Both the position numbers and the translations under genes were made by a program. Below are positions 1 to 8,434 of a stretch of 37,831 nucleotides of DNA, one piece after another. The first letter of the stretch is position 1. The number at the start of each line of letters is the position of its first letter. The notes beneath the pieces are model-generated. The model saw only the letters and a list, made by a program, of their open reading frames with translations, did not search any database and was not told the origin of the DNA. This stretch comes from Cereibacter johrii. Lineage in GTDB: Bacteria > Pseudomonadota > Alphaproteobacteria > Rhodobacterales > Rhodobacteraceae. The stretch lies in contig NZ_MABH01000139.1 in NCBI RefSeq assembly GCF_001720585.1, positions 1-37,831 on the forward strand. Direction: 5' to 3'.

Positions 1-884
1 TCGGGCGTCGGCGGGTCCGAGAATCCGCCCATCCCGGCATAGACCGCCAGCCCCGCCAGCGCGAGAACGGCCCCCGCCGCGGCCGTCGCCGCCAGCTGGC
101 GCAGAAGCGTCCGCGCCGGGGCTGCGCCCTGCCCCACATGGCGGTAGAGGATCACCGAGGTATTGTCCTGCGACGGGTTCGCCTTGCGCTCGACCGCGGC
201 CAGCAGCGCCTCGGTCACGGCGCGCGGTCCGGCCCGCAACCGCTCGCCCACGATCTCGACCACTTCCGCCTCCGACAGCGCGTCCAGCCCGTCGGAGGCG
301 ATTAGCACCACGTCGCCCGGCTCCAGCGTCACCGAATTCAGGTCCACCAGCGTCAGCGGACCCCCCGTGAGCGCCGAGCGCAGCACGTTGCGGCGCGGGT
401 GGCTCGCCGCCTCGGCCCGGGTCATCCGACCCGCCTCGACGAGCGTCATCAGTTCGCCGAAGATCGAGTGGTCCGCATTGATGCGCCGGATCGTCCCCCG
501 CCGCAGCAGGTAGATCGCGCTGTCGCCGACGCTGACCCAGACCAGCCGGTCGGGCAGCTTGATCGCCGCGATCAGGGTGCAGCCCATGCCCCGCAGGCTC
601 GCGTCCCGCGCCAGCGCGCCGCGGATCGCCTCGTTGGCGGCCTCGAGCGCCTCCTGCAGCCGGTCGGCGGGGCGCGGGGCGCGCGCGACCTGCGTGAAGT
701 GGTGGGCGAAGGCGCGCAGCGCGAGGCCGCTAGCCACCTCGCCGCCGGCATGCCCACCCATACCGTCCGCCAGCAGCATCAGGACGTCCGAGCGCGGGTC
801 CGTCTCGCTCTGGAGGATGATGTCGAACGCATCCTCCTGCGTTTCCCTGCGCCCGAGGATCTGCTGGCCGTGGACCTGCGCCAT
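1..884 (-). CDS. PP2C-family Ser/Thr protein phosphatase, membrane-anchored (3' end outside window)
   Basis: Metal-dependent protein phosphatase that would remove phosphate from Ser/Thr residues in the cytoplasm. The frame opens at the ATG at 884 and runs off the left edge, giving 294 residues. All PP2C hallmarks are visible: RRETQED (12-18), ADGMGGH (39-45), VSVGDSA (117-123), SDG (197-199) and SQDN (238-241), so the metal-binding aspartates are intact. A hydrophobic stretch at about 266-285 looks like a single membrane segment, which would place the catalytic domain inside and a C-terminal tail outside. It starts 7 bases after the stop of the FHA gene and is surely co-transcribed with it. 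The pairing with FHA proteins predicts that it counteracts a Ser/Thr kinase; that kinase is not in the window and may lie to the left. Confidence 0.9.
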   Translation of the reverse strand, partial: MAQVHGQQILGRRETQEDAFDIILQSETDPRSDVLMLLADGMGGHAGGEVASGLALRAFAHHFTQVARAPRPADRLQEALEAANEAIRGALARDASLRGMGCTLIAAIKLPDRLVWVSVGDSAIYLLRRGTIRRINADHSIFGELMTLVEAGRMTRAEAASHPRRNVLRSALTGGPLTLVDLNSVTLEPGDVVLIASDGLDALSEAEVVEIVGERLRAGPRAVTEALLAAVERKANPSQDNTSVILYRHVGQGAAPARTLLRQLAATAAAGAVLALAGLAVYAGMGGFSDPPTP

Positions 885-891
885 CGTCGTC

Positions 892-1473
892 TCAGGCCTC
901 GGGCGGGGCGATGTCGCCCCAGTCGAAATCCTCGTTGCAGAAGGCGACGAAGCGGACGGTGGTCTTCTTGCTCAGCTCCAGCGTCGAATGGGTGGGCAGC
1001 GGCAGCGTCGCCGTGACCACCTGCCCGTTCAGCCGCGTGATGTTCTTGCCGCTGCCCGGCACGACCAGGAACGACCGGCTTACATCGTCATAGACGATGC
1101 GCAGGTGATCCTCGCCCGAGATGGTCATGTCGCCGTAGGGCAGGCTGACGCGGCAGCCGCTTTCGCGGCCGACGATGTTCATCCCGGCGCCGATGTTGAC
1201 CGAGCGTCCGAGCCCCGGCCCCTTGGTCACCACGAGCCAGCCCACCACCGGGTCGAGTTCCTCCTCGAACGGGATGGCCTCCACGATCTCGATCCGCGTG
1301 CGTTCGTCCGCGACCTGCACCATGCGCGTGGCATCGAGCGCCGTCGGCGCGACGCCGATCCCGGGCGCAGGCCCCAGAAGGCTGGTGTCGTCGGGGCCGA
1401 GGTCGGTGAAGTCGCGCCGGCGCGCCGGTCGGTCGTCGGATTCGAAGATCCACTTGGTCTTGTCGCTCGGCAT
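892..1473 (-). CDS. FHA-domain protein
   Basis: Cytoplasmic protein of 193 residues with an acidic, low-complexity N-terminal part (1-75) and one FHA domain (about 78-180) that should bind phosphothreonine peptides. Key FHA positions are present: Gly102-Arg103, Ser119 with His123 in ISGEDH, and Asn149-Gly150. No enzyme domain or membrane segment is seen. It lies between the VWA-FHA membrane protein (21-base gap) and the PP2C phosphatase (7-base gap) in the same direction. The arrangement suggests an adaptor that reads the phosphorylation state set by an unseen kinase and the neighbouring phosphatase. Comparable FHA/PP2C/kinase sets accompany some type VI secretion systems, but no T6SS structural gene is visible here. 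Confidence 0.85.
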   Translation of the reverse strand: MPSDKTKWIFESDDRPARRRDFTDLGPDDTSLLGPAPGIGVAPTALDATRMVQVADERTRIEIVEAIPFEEELDPVVGWLVVTKGPGLGRSVNIGAGMNIVGRESGCRVSLPYGDMTISGEDHLRIVYDDVSRSFLVVPGSGKNITRLNGQVVTATLPLPTHSTLELSKKTTVRFVAFCNEDFDWGDIAPPEA

Positions 1474-1494
1474 GTCAGTCTCTCCTGTATCTGC

Positions 1495-3006
1495 TCACGG
1501 CGCGACGAGCCGAAGGCGGATCTGGCCGAACCCGATCTGGTCGCCGTCCTTCACGCGCGTCCCCTCCTTGATGCGGCGGCCGTTGACGAAGGTGCCGTTC
1601 AGGCTGCCCATGTCGCTCAGCATCAGGCCGCTGCCCGACAGCTTCAGCTCGGCGTGAAGGCGCGACACGCTGTCGTCGGGAATGGGGACGGCGTTGGTTC
1701 CGGCCCGCCCGATGGTAGCCGCGGGCGCGGGCACCACCAGCCGCTCGCGCGTGTCCTCGCGCACCAGCGTCGCCATGGCGCGCACCGGGGCAGCGGGAGC
1801 CGCCATCATCGGCCGACCGGGCGCGCCGAGGTCCAGATCGTCGTCCTCGCCCAGCGGAAGCTCATCCTCTCCGCCGTCACCGCCGCGACGGACGAAGACG
1901 ACCAGCGCGCCAAGGGCGATCAGCAGCAAAAGCGCCCCGGCCCCGCCGCCCAGCACCCACATCCGCGGATAGCCGAAGATCAGACCCGGCTCGGGCGCGG
2001 GGTCCTCCGCCGGGGCGGCCTCGGCCTTGTGCGGCTCGAAGCGGACGCGGTGGGTGATGGTCTCGGTTCCGCCCGGCGCGCCGACCTTCGGCGCCGCCGT
2101 CTCCACCACCACATCGGCGGCCTCGGGCTTGCCCTCGGGGACGATCAGCCCCGACTGCTGCAGGGCCGAGGCGTAGCGCCCGGCGAATTCGTCCACCGCG
2201 GCCACCGCCTGCGTCCGGTTGCGCAGCATCACCGTCGTGGTCAGGCCGAAGCCCGGCGTGGTGATGCGGGTATCCAGATAGTCCTTCGCGCGCCCGATCT
2301 CGGCGCTGCCGGTCCCGCGCCAGAAGAAGCCGAGCGACGAGACGGCGATCCGCTCTTCCACCGCGCGGGCGTGGACGGTATCGTCGAACAGCCCCTCCTC
2401 CTCGCCGTCGGTCACGACGACGATGTTGCGGTAGAGAACGTCCTCGCGCTCGGACAGGATCTTGATCGCATCCAGCAGGTTCAGCGCGATATGCGTGTTG
2501 ACCCCGCCGGCGACGAAGCCCTCCATCCCCGCGATCGCGCGCTGGCGCAGGTCGGTAAAGGGCACGAGCGGCTGGAGCGTGCCGCCTTCGTCGAAGGTGT
2601 AGATCGCCACCAGTTCCTGCGGCGGCAGCGCGCCGATCAGCCGCTCGACCAGCTCCTTCTCGAACCGGATGAAGGGCTTGCGCGCCCCGCCCGGACCGGG
2701 CGTGCGGTCGATCAGCAGCATCGTCGCCGAGGGAAGGACCGCGGCCGGGAACCGGCTGTCCGAGGGCCGGATGAACGAGAATCCCGCGCCCGAGCCGCGC
2801 ATGTCGCCGCGCGAATGCAGCGGCGGGATGCGCAGGGTGCAGCTGTCCTGCGGCGCGGGGGCCGCCGGCTTGCAGTCCACCACCGCAAGACCCGTCGCGG
2901 GCGAGCGGGTCTCGGCCACGCCCTCCGCGCCGGCGCCGGTTGCGGCGAACGCCAGTGCCAGCCCGAGGACGACGCCCCGCCCGAGGCCGCCAATTGCCTG
3001 CATCAT
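1495..3006 (-). CDS. Membrane protein with extracytoplasmic VWA-like region and cytoplasmic FHA domain
   Basis: The 503-residue product has a signal peptide (about 1-27, ending GAGA), a von Willebrand A-like region (about 93-275), a linker, one membrane span (about 350-373) followed by Arg-Arg, an acidic linker, and a C-terminal FHA domain (421-500; Gly433-Arg434, Ser449 and His451 in SRLH, Asn475). This topology puts VWA in the periplasm and FHA in the cytoplasm, so it could carry a signal across the inner membrane. The VWA metal site looks incomplete: the first motif reads LLIDRTPGPGG instead of DxSxS, although Thr171 and Asp200 are in the expected later positions. It starts at the first of two tandem ATG codons, 13 bases after the upstream lipoprotein gene ends. 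Confidence 0.82.
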   Translation of the reverse strand: MMQAIGGLGRGVVLGLALAFAATGAGAEGVAETRSPATGLAVVDCKPAAPAPQDSCTLRIPPLHSRGDMRGSGAGFSFIRPSDSRFPAAVLPSATMLLIDRTPGPGGARKPFIRFEKELVERLIGALPPQELVAIYTFDEGGTLQPLVPFTDLRQRAIAGMEGFVAGGVNTHIALNLLDAIKILSEREDVLYRNIVVVTDGEEEGLFDDTVHARAVEERIAVSSLGFFWRGTGSAEIGRAKDYLDTRITTPGFGLTTTVMLRNRTQAVAAVDEFAGRYASALQQSGLIVPEGKPEAADVVVETAAPKVGAPGGTETITHRVRFEPHKAEAAPAEDPAPEPGLIFGYPRMWVLGGGAGALLLLIALGALVVFVRRGGDGGEDELPLGEDDDLDLGAPGRPMMAAPAAPVRAMATLVREDTRERLVVPAPAATIGRAGTNAVPIPDDSVSRLHAELKLSGSGLMLSDMGSLNGTFVNGRRIKEGTRVKDGDQIGFGQIRLRLVAP

Positions 3007-3019
3007 GCTGCTGCTCCGC

Positions 3020-3478
3020 TCAGTTGGCCAGGGCGCGGATCGAGGCGCGGATCCGCTGCACCTCGCCCTGCAGCACCGCCGGATCGCTGCCCGCCGAGGC
3101 TTCGCGCTCCACCGCCGCCAGCTGGCGCTCGTAGCCGTTCAACTGGCCGAGCCGGATGCTGTCGCTGCCGAGCCGGCTGCGGACAGACGCGGCCTCGGAC
3201 CGGGCCGAGGCGATCTGCTGGGTCAGCCCCGCGATTGTCCGGCGATTGACATTCGCCTGTCGCTGCATCGAGTCGATATTGCCCTGCATGCGCTGGTTGG
3301 AGCGGAGGATGGCCGCCGCCTCGGAGTCCTTCTGCGCAATCTGTCGGTCGTATTCGCCGGAATTCAGATTGGCGATATTGTCGAAGAGATGCGCCGTCGC
3401 GGGATCGGTCGATCCCGAACATCCGGCAAGCGCCGTGCCGATCAGAAGCGCGACGGCGAGCGAAGAATTGGAACGCAT
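3020..3478 (-). CDS. Small coiled-coil lipoprotein, unknown function
   Basis: A 152-residue protein with a lipoprotein signal: a hydrophobic stretch, then LAGC with the lipidated Cys at position 20. The residue after it is Ser, which usually means sorting to the outer membrane. The rest is rich in Gln, Arg, Ala and Glu with heptad-like spacing, consistent with a long helix or coiled coil. No enzymatic motif is visible. It precedes the VWA-FHA gene by 13 bases and follows another coiled-coil lipoprotein gene, so the two lipoproteins may act as outer parts of the same envelope assembly. The family is not recognised. Confidence 0.75.
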   Translation of the reverse strand: MRSNSSLAVALLIGTALAGCSGSTDPATAHLFDNIANLNSGEYDRQIAQKDSEAAAILRSNQRMQGNIDSMQRQANVNRRTIAGLTQQIASARSEAASVRSRLGSDSIRLGQLNGYERQLAAVEREASAGSDPAVLQGEVQRIRASIRALAN

Positions 3479-3537
3479 GCAGGCTTATCCTCTGCGGGCA
3501 AGGAATGGGCCGGCAATCCGCGCCGGCCCCGCTTTCT

Positions 3538-4269
3538 TCATTTCGTCGGAATGAGCGAGACGGTGCTGCGCAGGCTTGCCAGCCGCTTCTCGGTGCTCGA
3601 TGCCGCCGAGCGCAGCTTGGAAAGCGACCCGCCGCCCTGTTTCTCCAGCGAAACGAGTTCCATGCGCTCCTTGTTCACGTTGGCCTCCGCCGTCTGCAGT
3701 CCCTTCACGACCGCCGTCCGGTTGGAGTTGATCGCCCGCACCCGCTTGTCATAGGCGCTTTGCGTGATCTGGTTGGCACCGACCTGCCGCTGCAGCGAGG
3801 CGATCTCGGCATTCTGCGAGCGCAGGACATCGCGCAGGTTCGTCTGCACCGAGCCGAGCGAGGCGTTGATGCCCTTGAGCTTCGCCAGCACTTGATCGCG
3901 CTTCACCAGATCGCGGTTCTTCTGCGCCGCCTGCCGACCCACGGCATTCCCGCCGACGCCGCCGACTAATGCGCCAGCCGCCGCGGTCTTCACGCAATCA
4001 TCGCCATCGCCGCCTAACATGAGCGCCAGACCGCATCCGACCACTGCCCCGGCCATGGCGCCCTCGACCGTGTTGCGGACCACGATGTCGCGGGATTGCT
4101 GGTTGAGCGACTTGACCTGTTTCTCCAGCGAGATCTCTTTCGGAGTTTTGTTGCTGACCGAGAAACCGGAAGGGGCGGATTTGGTGGAGTGGCCGACCGT
4201 CTCAGTCGTGCATCCGCCGGCAAGTGCAAACATGCCGACAAACGCGGCTGTCAGGAGCTTACTGGTCAA
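3538..4269 (-). CDS. Glycine-zipper, coiled-coil lipoprotein
   Basis: Predicted lipoprotein of 243 residues from a TTG at 4269; a longer TTG start at 4284 would add five residues. I prefer 4269 because GGTGA lies a few bases upstream and the signal peptide then starts MTSKLL. The lipobox is LAGGC. After a polar segment come two glycine-zipper stretches (AMAGAVVGCGLALMLGG and AAGALVGGVGGNAVG), a pattern found in membrane-inserting or oligomerising envelope proteins. The second half is a long Gln/Lys/Glu-rich coiled coil. It is the first gene of the minus-strand group that continues with the second lipoprotein, VWA-FHA, FHA and PP2C genes, and its promoter must lie in the relatively A+T-rich gap 4270-4546. 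Confidence 0.75.
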   Translation of the reverse strand: MTSKLLTAAFVGMFALAGGCTTETVGHSTKSAPSGFSVSNKTPKEISLEKQVKSLNQQSRDIVVRNTVEGAMAGAVVGCGLALMLGGDGDDCVKTAAAGALVGGVGGNAVGRQAAQKNRDLVKRDQVLAKLKGINASLGSVQTNLRDVLRSQNAEIASLQRQVGANQITQSAYDKRVRAINSNRTAVVKGLQTAEANVNKERMELVSLEKQGGGSLSKLRSAASSTEKRLASLRSTVSLIPTK

Positions 4270-4546
4270 GGCATCACCATTCAATAATATACGATGGCAT
4301 TACCGGCAAACCGAAACCGATTCGCAAGGACGAAATGATCGCGCCTATCCGGTCCCGCAATCCGGGTTGCCATCTGCTTCAACAGGTCGCACCTCAGAAG
4401 CCGTAATGTTTCATTTCGATATTTAGCCGTGATTCTGCGCCGCTATAATCGTTACCTCAAAATTAGCGGATCCCGCGGCAATAGCCGGTTTACAGGTCTC
4501 GCGAGCCTTTCCTATTCTCGGCAGCGCAATCGTTCGAGGTGCCGCC

Positions 4547-5455
4547 TTGCGTAGCCGTACACCCCCGCCCGCCCCCCGTCGGCGCCGCCTGCCGTCGCTC
4601 CTGCTCGCGGCGGGCCTGCTGCCCGTCCCGGCCCCCGCCGTGGCCGAGAGCGGCATCGCAGGGCCCGCCGCCATCGCGATCCCGGACAGCCTGCCCCTTC
4701 CCCGGGCCCCCTGCCACAGTTACGCCGCGCGGATGACGCTGACAGGCACCATCGTCCGGCGGACATGGCACACCCCCGACCCGATGAGCGACGGCTACCG
4801 CACCGTCAGCGGCGAGGTGATGAAACTGCCCTCGCCGATCTGCATCTATCCCGACCCCGATCCCGACATGCCGCAACCGGCCATCGTCGACGTGACCGAA
4901 ATCACCGTCACCCACCTCGAGGGCGCGGTGGGCGATCGGGTGACGGTGACGGGCTCTCCCTACCATGCCCACACCGCCCACCACATGACCCGCCTGCTGC
5001 TGGATGGCGAAGTCACGGCCCGCCCGCCTGCCGCCCCCCGGCAGGCGCCCTCGATCACCGTCACGCCCGTCCCCTATCAGCTGCCCTTCCCGGACGCCCA
5101 GAGCGCGCGGCTCTTCCCGCAACTCGTCCTCTCCGCCCCGCCGGTCTGCCGGACGACCGAGGCCGACGGCACCACCTGTTTCGCCGGCGACAGCGAGAAC
5201 GTGATCGCGCTGCGCACGGCGGCCGGCCGCGACGCGATCGCCCTTGGCTGCCGGCTTACGCTCAACTCCGCCAGCCTCGAGGCGGGCATCCGAAGCTGCG
5301 CCAACGCAGCCGCGGCAGCGGGCGTCGCGCCCAACCTCCTGCTCGGCTGCGCGCGGCAGGGCGGCCTTTCGCGACCGGCGGGACAGGCGCGGATCGACTG
5401 CCGCTGGGGCGCCGACGCGCGGACGGCCGTGCTCGATCTGGTGATCAGGAAATGA
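4547..5455 (+). CDS. Secreted protein of unknown function
   Basis: A 302-residue protein starting at TTG 4547, supported by GAGGTG eight bases upstream. The N-terminus has a basic stretch (PRRRR) and a hydrophobic core ending in AVAES, so it is exported. The middle part (about 55-130) has alternating beta-like segments, starting with a Cys and the pattern LTGTIVRRTW, that faintly resemble the DUF4431 beta domain; I am not certain of this. The C-terminal half contains five or more cysteines (PPVCRTTEADGTTC, LGCRL, RSCAN, LGCARQ, DCRWG), compatible with disulfides in the periplasm. The stop codon overlaps the ATG of the next gene (ATGA), so the two are translationally coupled. Confidence 0.72.
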   Translation: MRSRTPPPAPRRRRLPSLLLAAGLLPVPAPAVAESGIAGPAAIAIPDSLPLPRAPCHSYAARMTLTGTIVRRTWHTPDPMSDGYRTVSGEVMKLPSPICIYPDPDPDMPQPAIVDVTEITVTHLEGAVGDRVTVTGSPYHAHTAHHMTRLLLDGEVTARPPAAPRQAPSITVTPVPYQLPFPDAQSARLFPQLVLSAPPVCRTTEADGTTCFAGDSENVIALRTAAGRDAIALGCRLTLNSASLEAGIRSCANAAAAAGVAPNLLLGCARQGGLSRPAGQARIDCRWGADARTAVLDLVIRK

Positions 5456-6399
5456 GACGCCTTGGCATGAGATCGCTGGCCGCCTGTCTGACGACGCTTC
5501 TCCTTGTCACTGCGGGGGCGCAGGCGGAGGACCGGCCCTTCGACCCCGCCCGCCTCTCGCGCGCCGAGATCCGCTTTCTTCAGGCCGCGCTCTCCTTCGC
5601 GGACGTCTATGACGGCATGCTCGACGGAGAGTGGGGCGGCATGAGCCGGCGCGCGCTCGAACAGGCGCTCGGCTGCGCCCCGCCCTGCCGCCTCACCGCC
5701 TCCGACGTCGAGAGCTTCCTGTCCGACGCGGGCCAACGGCTCGCGGCCTCGGGCTGGCAGGTCGCCTATCTTCCGGCGCTGGACGGCTCGCTGCTCGTGC
5801 CTGGAGATTCCGCCACCGGCGAAGCGATCGGGCCGAACTTCACGCAGACCCACGCTGCCCCCGAAGTGGCGATCTATGCCGCGCGCGGGCCGGTGGACGC
5901 GGCCGAGGCCGTCGGAGGCACCATCCGGCGCAACGCCCTGCCTAACAGGAACAGCTACTTCCCCGCGCCGAAGCCCCGCCTGCGGGTCTGGTCGGCCTAC
6001 GCCCCCTTCCACGCCATCTTCGGGGACGGAGATTTTCGGCTGGGCGTGTTCTACCTCCGCTCGGATCTCCGCGGCGGAGCGTGGTCGAGCGTGCTGGTGG
6101 CCGCACCGGCCGACCGGATCAACGTGCTCAGAACGGTGGCCAACAGCATCTCGGCCGGCCGGGGAGAGCCGCTTCTCTACCCCGTGCCGCCCGCCGCCGC
6201 GAGCGTGCAGCCCCCCCTGTTCCCCGAGACCGCAGGCGCCGATGATCCCCGCCTGAGCGATGCCGAGCGCGGCAATACCGACGATTACCCCCGTGTCGTG
6301 CCCTCCGACGTTCCGGATCCCGAGCCCGCCTCGGCCGGCGCGCCCCTGCTCGCCGAGTTCGAGCGCATCCTCACGCCCCTCTCCCTGCACGGCCCTTGA
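5452..6399 (+). CDS. Secreted protein with peptidoglycan-binding-like domain
   Basis: A 315-residue exported protein. The start ATG at 5452 overlaps the stop of the upstream gene; a second ATG five codons later is also possible. The signal peptide is about 1-25 (TAGAQA). Residues about 31-70 (LSRAEIRFLQAAL, then DGMLDGEWGGMSRRAL) match the pattern of peptidoglycan-binding-1 repeats, including the DG.wG..s..al core. The remainder contains a region with SAYAPFHAIFGDGDFRLGVF and a proline- and acid-rich tail, without catalytic motifs I can recognise. Coupling to the Cys-rich secreted protein suggests that the two work together at the cell wall or in the periplasm. Confidence 0.72.
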   Translation: MRRLGMRSLAACLTTLLLVTAGAQAEDRPFDPARLSRAEIRFLQAALSFADVYDGMLDGEWGGMSRRALEQALGCAPPCRLTASDVESFLSDAGQRLAASGWQVAYLPALDGSLLVPGDSATGEAIGPNFTQTHAAPEVAIYAARGPVDAAEAVGGTIRRNALPNRNSYFPAPKPRLRVWSAYAPFHAIFGDGDFRLGVFYLRSDLRGGAWSSVLVAAPADRINVLRTVANSISAGRGEPLLYPVPPAAASVQPPLFPETAGADDPRLSDAERGNTDDYPRVVPSDVPDPEPASAGAPLLAEFERILTPLSLHGP

Positions 6400-7077
6400 A
6401 GGCCCGAACCCGTCATTCTCCCATCCGTCCTGCTCCGCTCCAGCGGAGGGAACGGATGGGTCGGGCGAAGAAGGCCCGGGCCCAGCACGACACGCCTGCA
6501 CGAGGCCGCCGCACGACAGGCCCGGGGGGTAGCGCCCGCATTCCGCCAGAAGACCCGAGCGCCCCGGCGCGACCAACAGAGCCAGGTGCGGCGCGCGATC
6601 CGGACCGGCAACGCGCCCCACGCAGGCGACGCATCCCGGTTTCGGGTCGGGAGGCCCGGAAGGTATTCGTTGGGCCGTTGACGGGGCGCCGTCGGCATCG
6701 TCTCGGGAGGGATCGTGCTGCGAGCGAAGGCTATGCCCGCACGCATCCAGCTCCCTCGGCGGGATCTGCGCGCGGCCGGGGGCACATACTTGTCCGTCCC
6801 GCACCCCGAGACGCCGAGGAGGAACAGGAGTGGGCTCCACACCCGCGTGCCATTCCCTCTGGCCGCGACAGGACCCGTCCCGCGGCCTTGCCTCATCCGC
6901 GACTTGACCGAACGGCGGGGGTCCGCATAGCGTCCTCACATTGCGAGTTGGAGTGTTTTCCAGATGTGTCCCCTTCATGAGGCACTGTCCTCAATCCCGC
7001 CCCCGTCCCCGCCTGCCCCATCCACCGCCACCGGAACGTCCGCGAGGCCGAAGCCGCCGGAAGGCCCGCGCTGCCGA
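6400..7077. other. Intergenic stretch without a convincing gene
   Basis: The 678 bases between two plus-strand secreted-protein genes contain long open frames only because of the high G+C. The one element that resembles protein is on the minus strand from a GTG at 6842: a hydrophobic run followed by VSGCGTDKYVPP, which looks like a lipoprotein signal. The downstream frame becomes Arg/Pro/Ser-rich without clear family features, so this may be a decayed lipoprotein gene. No RNA gene or strong terminator was recognised. Confidence 0.4.
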
Positions 7078-7605
7078 ATGGCGCGCCCATCCCTTCTCCG
7101 GTTCCTGTCCCTCGTGTCCGCGCTGATCTGCGGGCTCGCGGTGCAGGTTCAGGCGGGCTCTCTCGACCGGTTCCTGAACAATGTGGAATTCTGCGAGGAG
7201 AGTCCGGGGCTCCGTGCGCTGCGCGCCGACCTGAACAATGCCTTTCCGATCCATCCCGACGACCCGATCATCAATTACCGCTTGGCGCCCAAGGTCTTGG
7301 CCCGCGTCGCGCGGCGTCTTCCGGTGCCCGTGCAGAACGCGACCATCCGCGAGGACAGTGGCCATATGCTCTTCCACTTCGAGATCTCAGGCAGCTACCG
7401 CGGCCTGCCGGTGCGCTCCCTCGACCTCTACAACGGTCGACCCGGCAGCCAGTTCTACGGCTTCGGGGTGGAGTTCGCGGCACCGCAGGCCACGGTCGAG
7501 GCCATGTTCGGCGACTCGATTGCCTGGACCCGGCAGAACCGGCCGGGCTTCGCGATGCTGGCCACATCGACCCCGGTGATCGTGTGCGACCCGCTCGACT
7601 ACTGA
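7078..7605 (+). CDS. Small secreted protein of unknown function
   Basis: A 175-residue protein. I chose the ATG at 7078 because it begins directly with a signal peptide (MARPSLLRFLS through AVQVQA, about 26 residues); the frame is open further upstream but the extra residues are Pro/Arg-rich and look untranslated. The mature protein has one Cys near its N-terminus (EFCEES) and one near its C-terminus (VIVCDP), which could pair. The sequence has ordinary mixed composition with an apparent beta-rich part (HMLFHFEISGSYRGLPVRSL). No family is recognised and it stands alone, followed by a degenerate region. Confidence 0.68.
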   Translation: MARPSLLRFLSLVSALICGLAVQVQAGSLDRFLNNVEFCEESPGLRALRADLNNAFPIHPDDPIINYRLAPKVLARVARRLPVPVQNATIREDSGHMLFHFEISGSYRGLPVRSLDLYNGRPGSQFYGFGVEFAAPQATVEAMFGDSIAWTRQNRPGFAMLATSTPVIVCDPLDY

Positions 7606-7754
7606 GCTGATTGAGACTCGGATGGTGAGACCGATCGATGTCCTGCGACGCAGCACCGACCGGCCGGCGGCGCTCTGCCGGCTCGCCGAGCCGTTGCGGA
7701 CGCTGAAGCACTCGCTACGGACCGCCGCGTGACGGCGGCGGCCGTGCCAAGAGG

Positions 7755-8305
7755 AGCTGGCGCGCGCTTCTCGACGAAGAGCTGACCCCCGCGCTCTGTG
7801 CAGGAGATGAGCTGCACGGCAAGATCCACTGGAGCGACGTGGCGGAGCCGGTCTCCGGCTCCCGGACCGGTTCCCCGATGTCGACCTGGCCTTCGTCCTC
7901 GCCTTCGCCATCCTGCACGACTGCCGGTGAATGGACGATGGCTGGGATCCGGACCATGGACAGCGGGAGACGGAGCTCGTCGGAGCCTCCCGCGTTCTCC
8001 GGATCCTGCCCGAAGCGGTGATCCCGAAGTATGCAGAAGCCTGCCTGCGCCACGAGAGCGGCCACCGCTGGCCCGAGGACGAGAGCATTGGCGCCTGCCG
8101 GGATGCCGATCGACCGAACCTCGTCCGTTTGGGACGGCCGCTCGATCCCGACAGGTTCGGCCTTCTCGATGTGCGGGATCTCGATCTCCTTGGGCCGGCC
8201 ATGACGATGATCGTTTGCGAGCCGCCGTCCCGGGAAGAGTTTGTCCGTCGCGTGGAACCTCAAGTCGTCCGTCCGACGCCGAAGCGCCAATGGTGCGGGA
8301 GATGA
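7755..8305 (+). pseudogene. Decayed gene for a small HD-like protein
   Basis: Coding sense can be followed across two frames. From 7755 the frame reads SWRALLDEELTPAL and HGKIHWSDVAE; a shift near 7840-7860 leads into RFPDVDLAFVLAFAILHDCR, which is stopped by TGA at 7928-7930. The same frame then continues for 124 codons (MDDGWDPDHGQR, RHESGHRW, DADRPNLVRLG) to a stop at 8303-8305. The ordered His/Asp pairs (LHDC, DPDHG, HESGH, DAD) resemble an HD-fold phosphohydrolase, an assignment I make by pattern only. One frameshift and one nonsense codon make it a probable pseudogene. A short functional product from the ATG at 7931 cannot be excluded. Confidence 0.55.
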
Positions 8306-8434
8306 TCATTCCGGGAGGTCCGCGCCGACCGGCAGAGGATTGAAAATACGGGATTTGGAAAAGGAATAGCCAACCTGATAGGTGTTAGCACACGTCGCAA
8401 GCGATCCCGTGCGGAGCGCGCCGCCGCCGCCCGG

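Noticed and set aside
559-3249. A plus-strand open frame of 896 codons
   Set aside because: It runs antisense to the FHA and VWA genes, whose motifs are clear; its own sequence has no recognisable features.
5077-6978. A minus-strand open frame of 633 codons
   Set aside because: It is antisense to two secreted-protein genes that have signal peptides and coupled starts; composition is that of a shadow frame.
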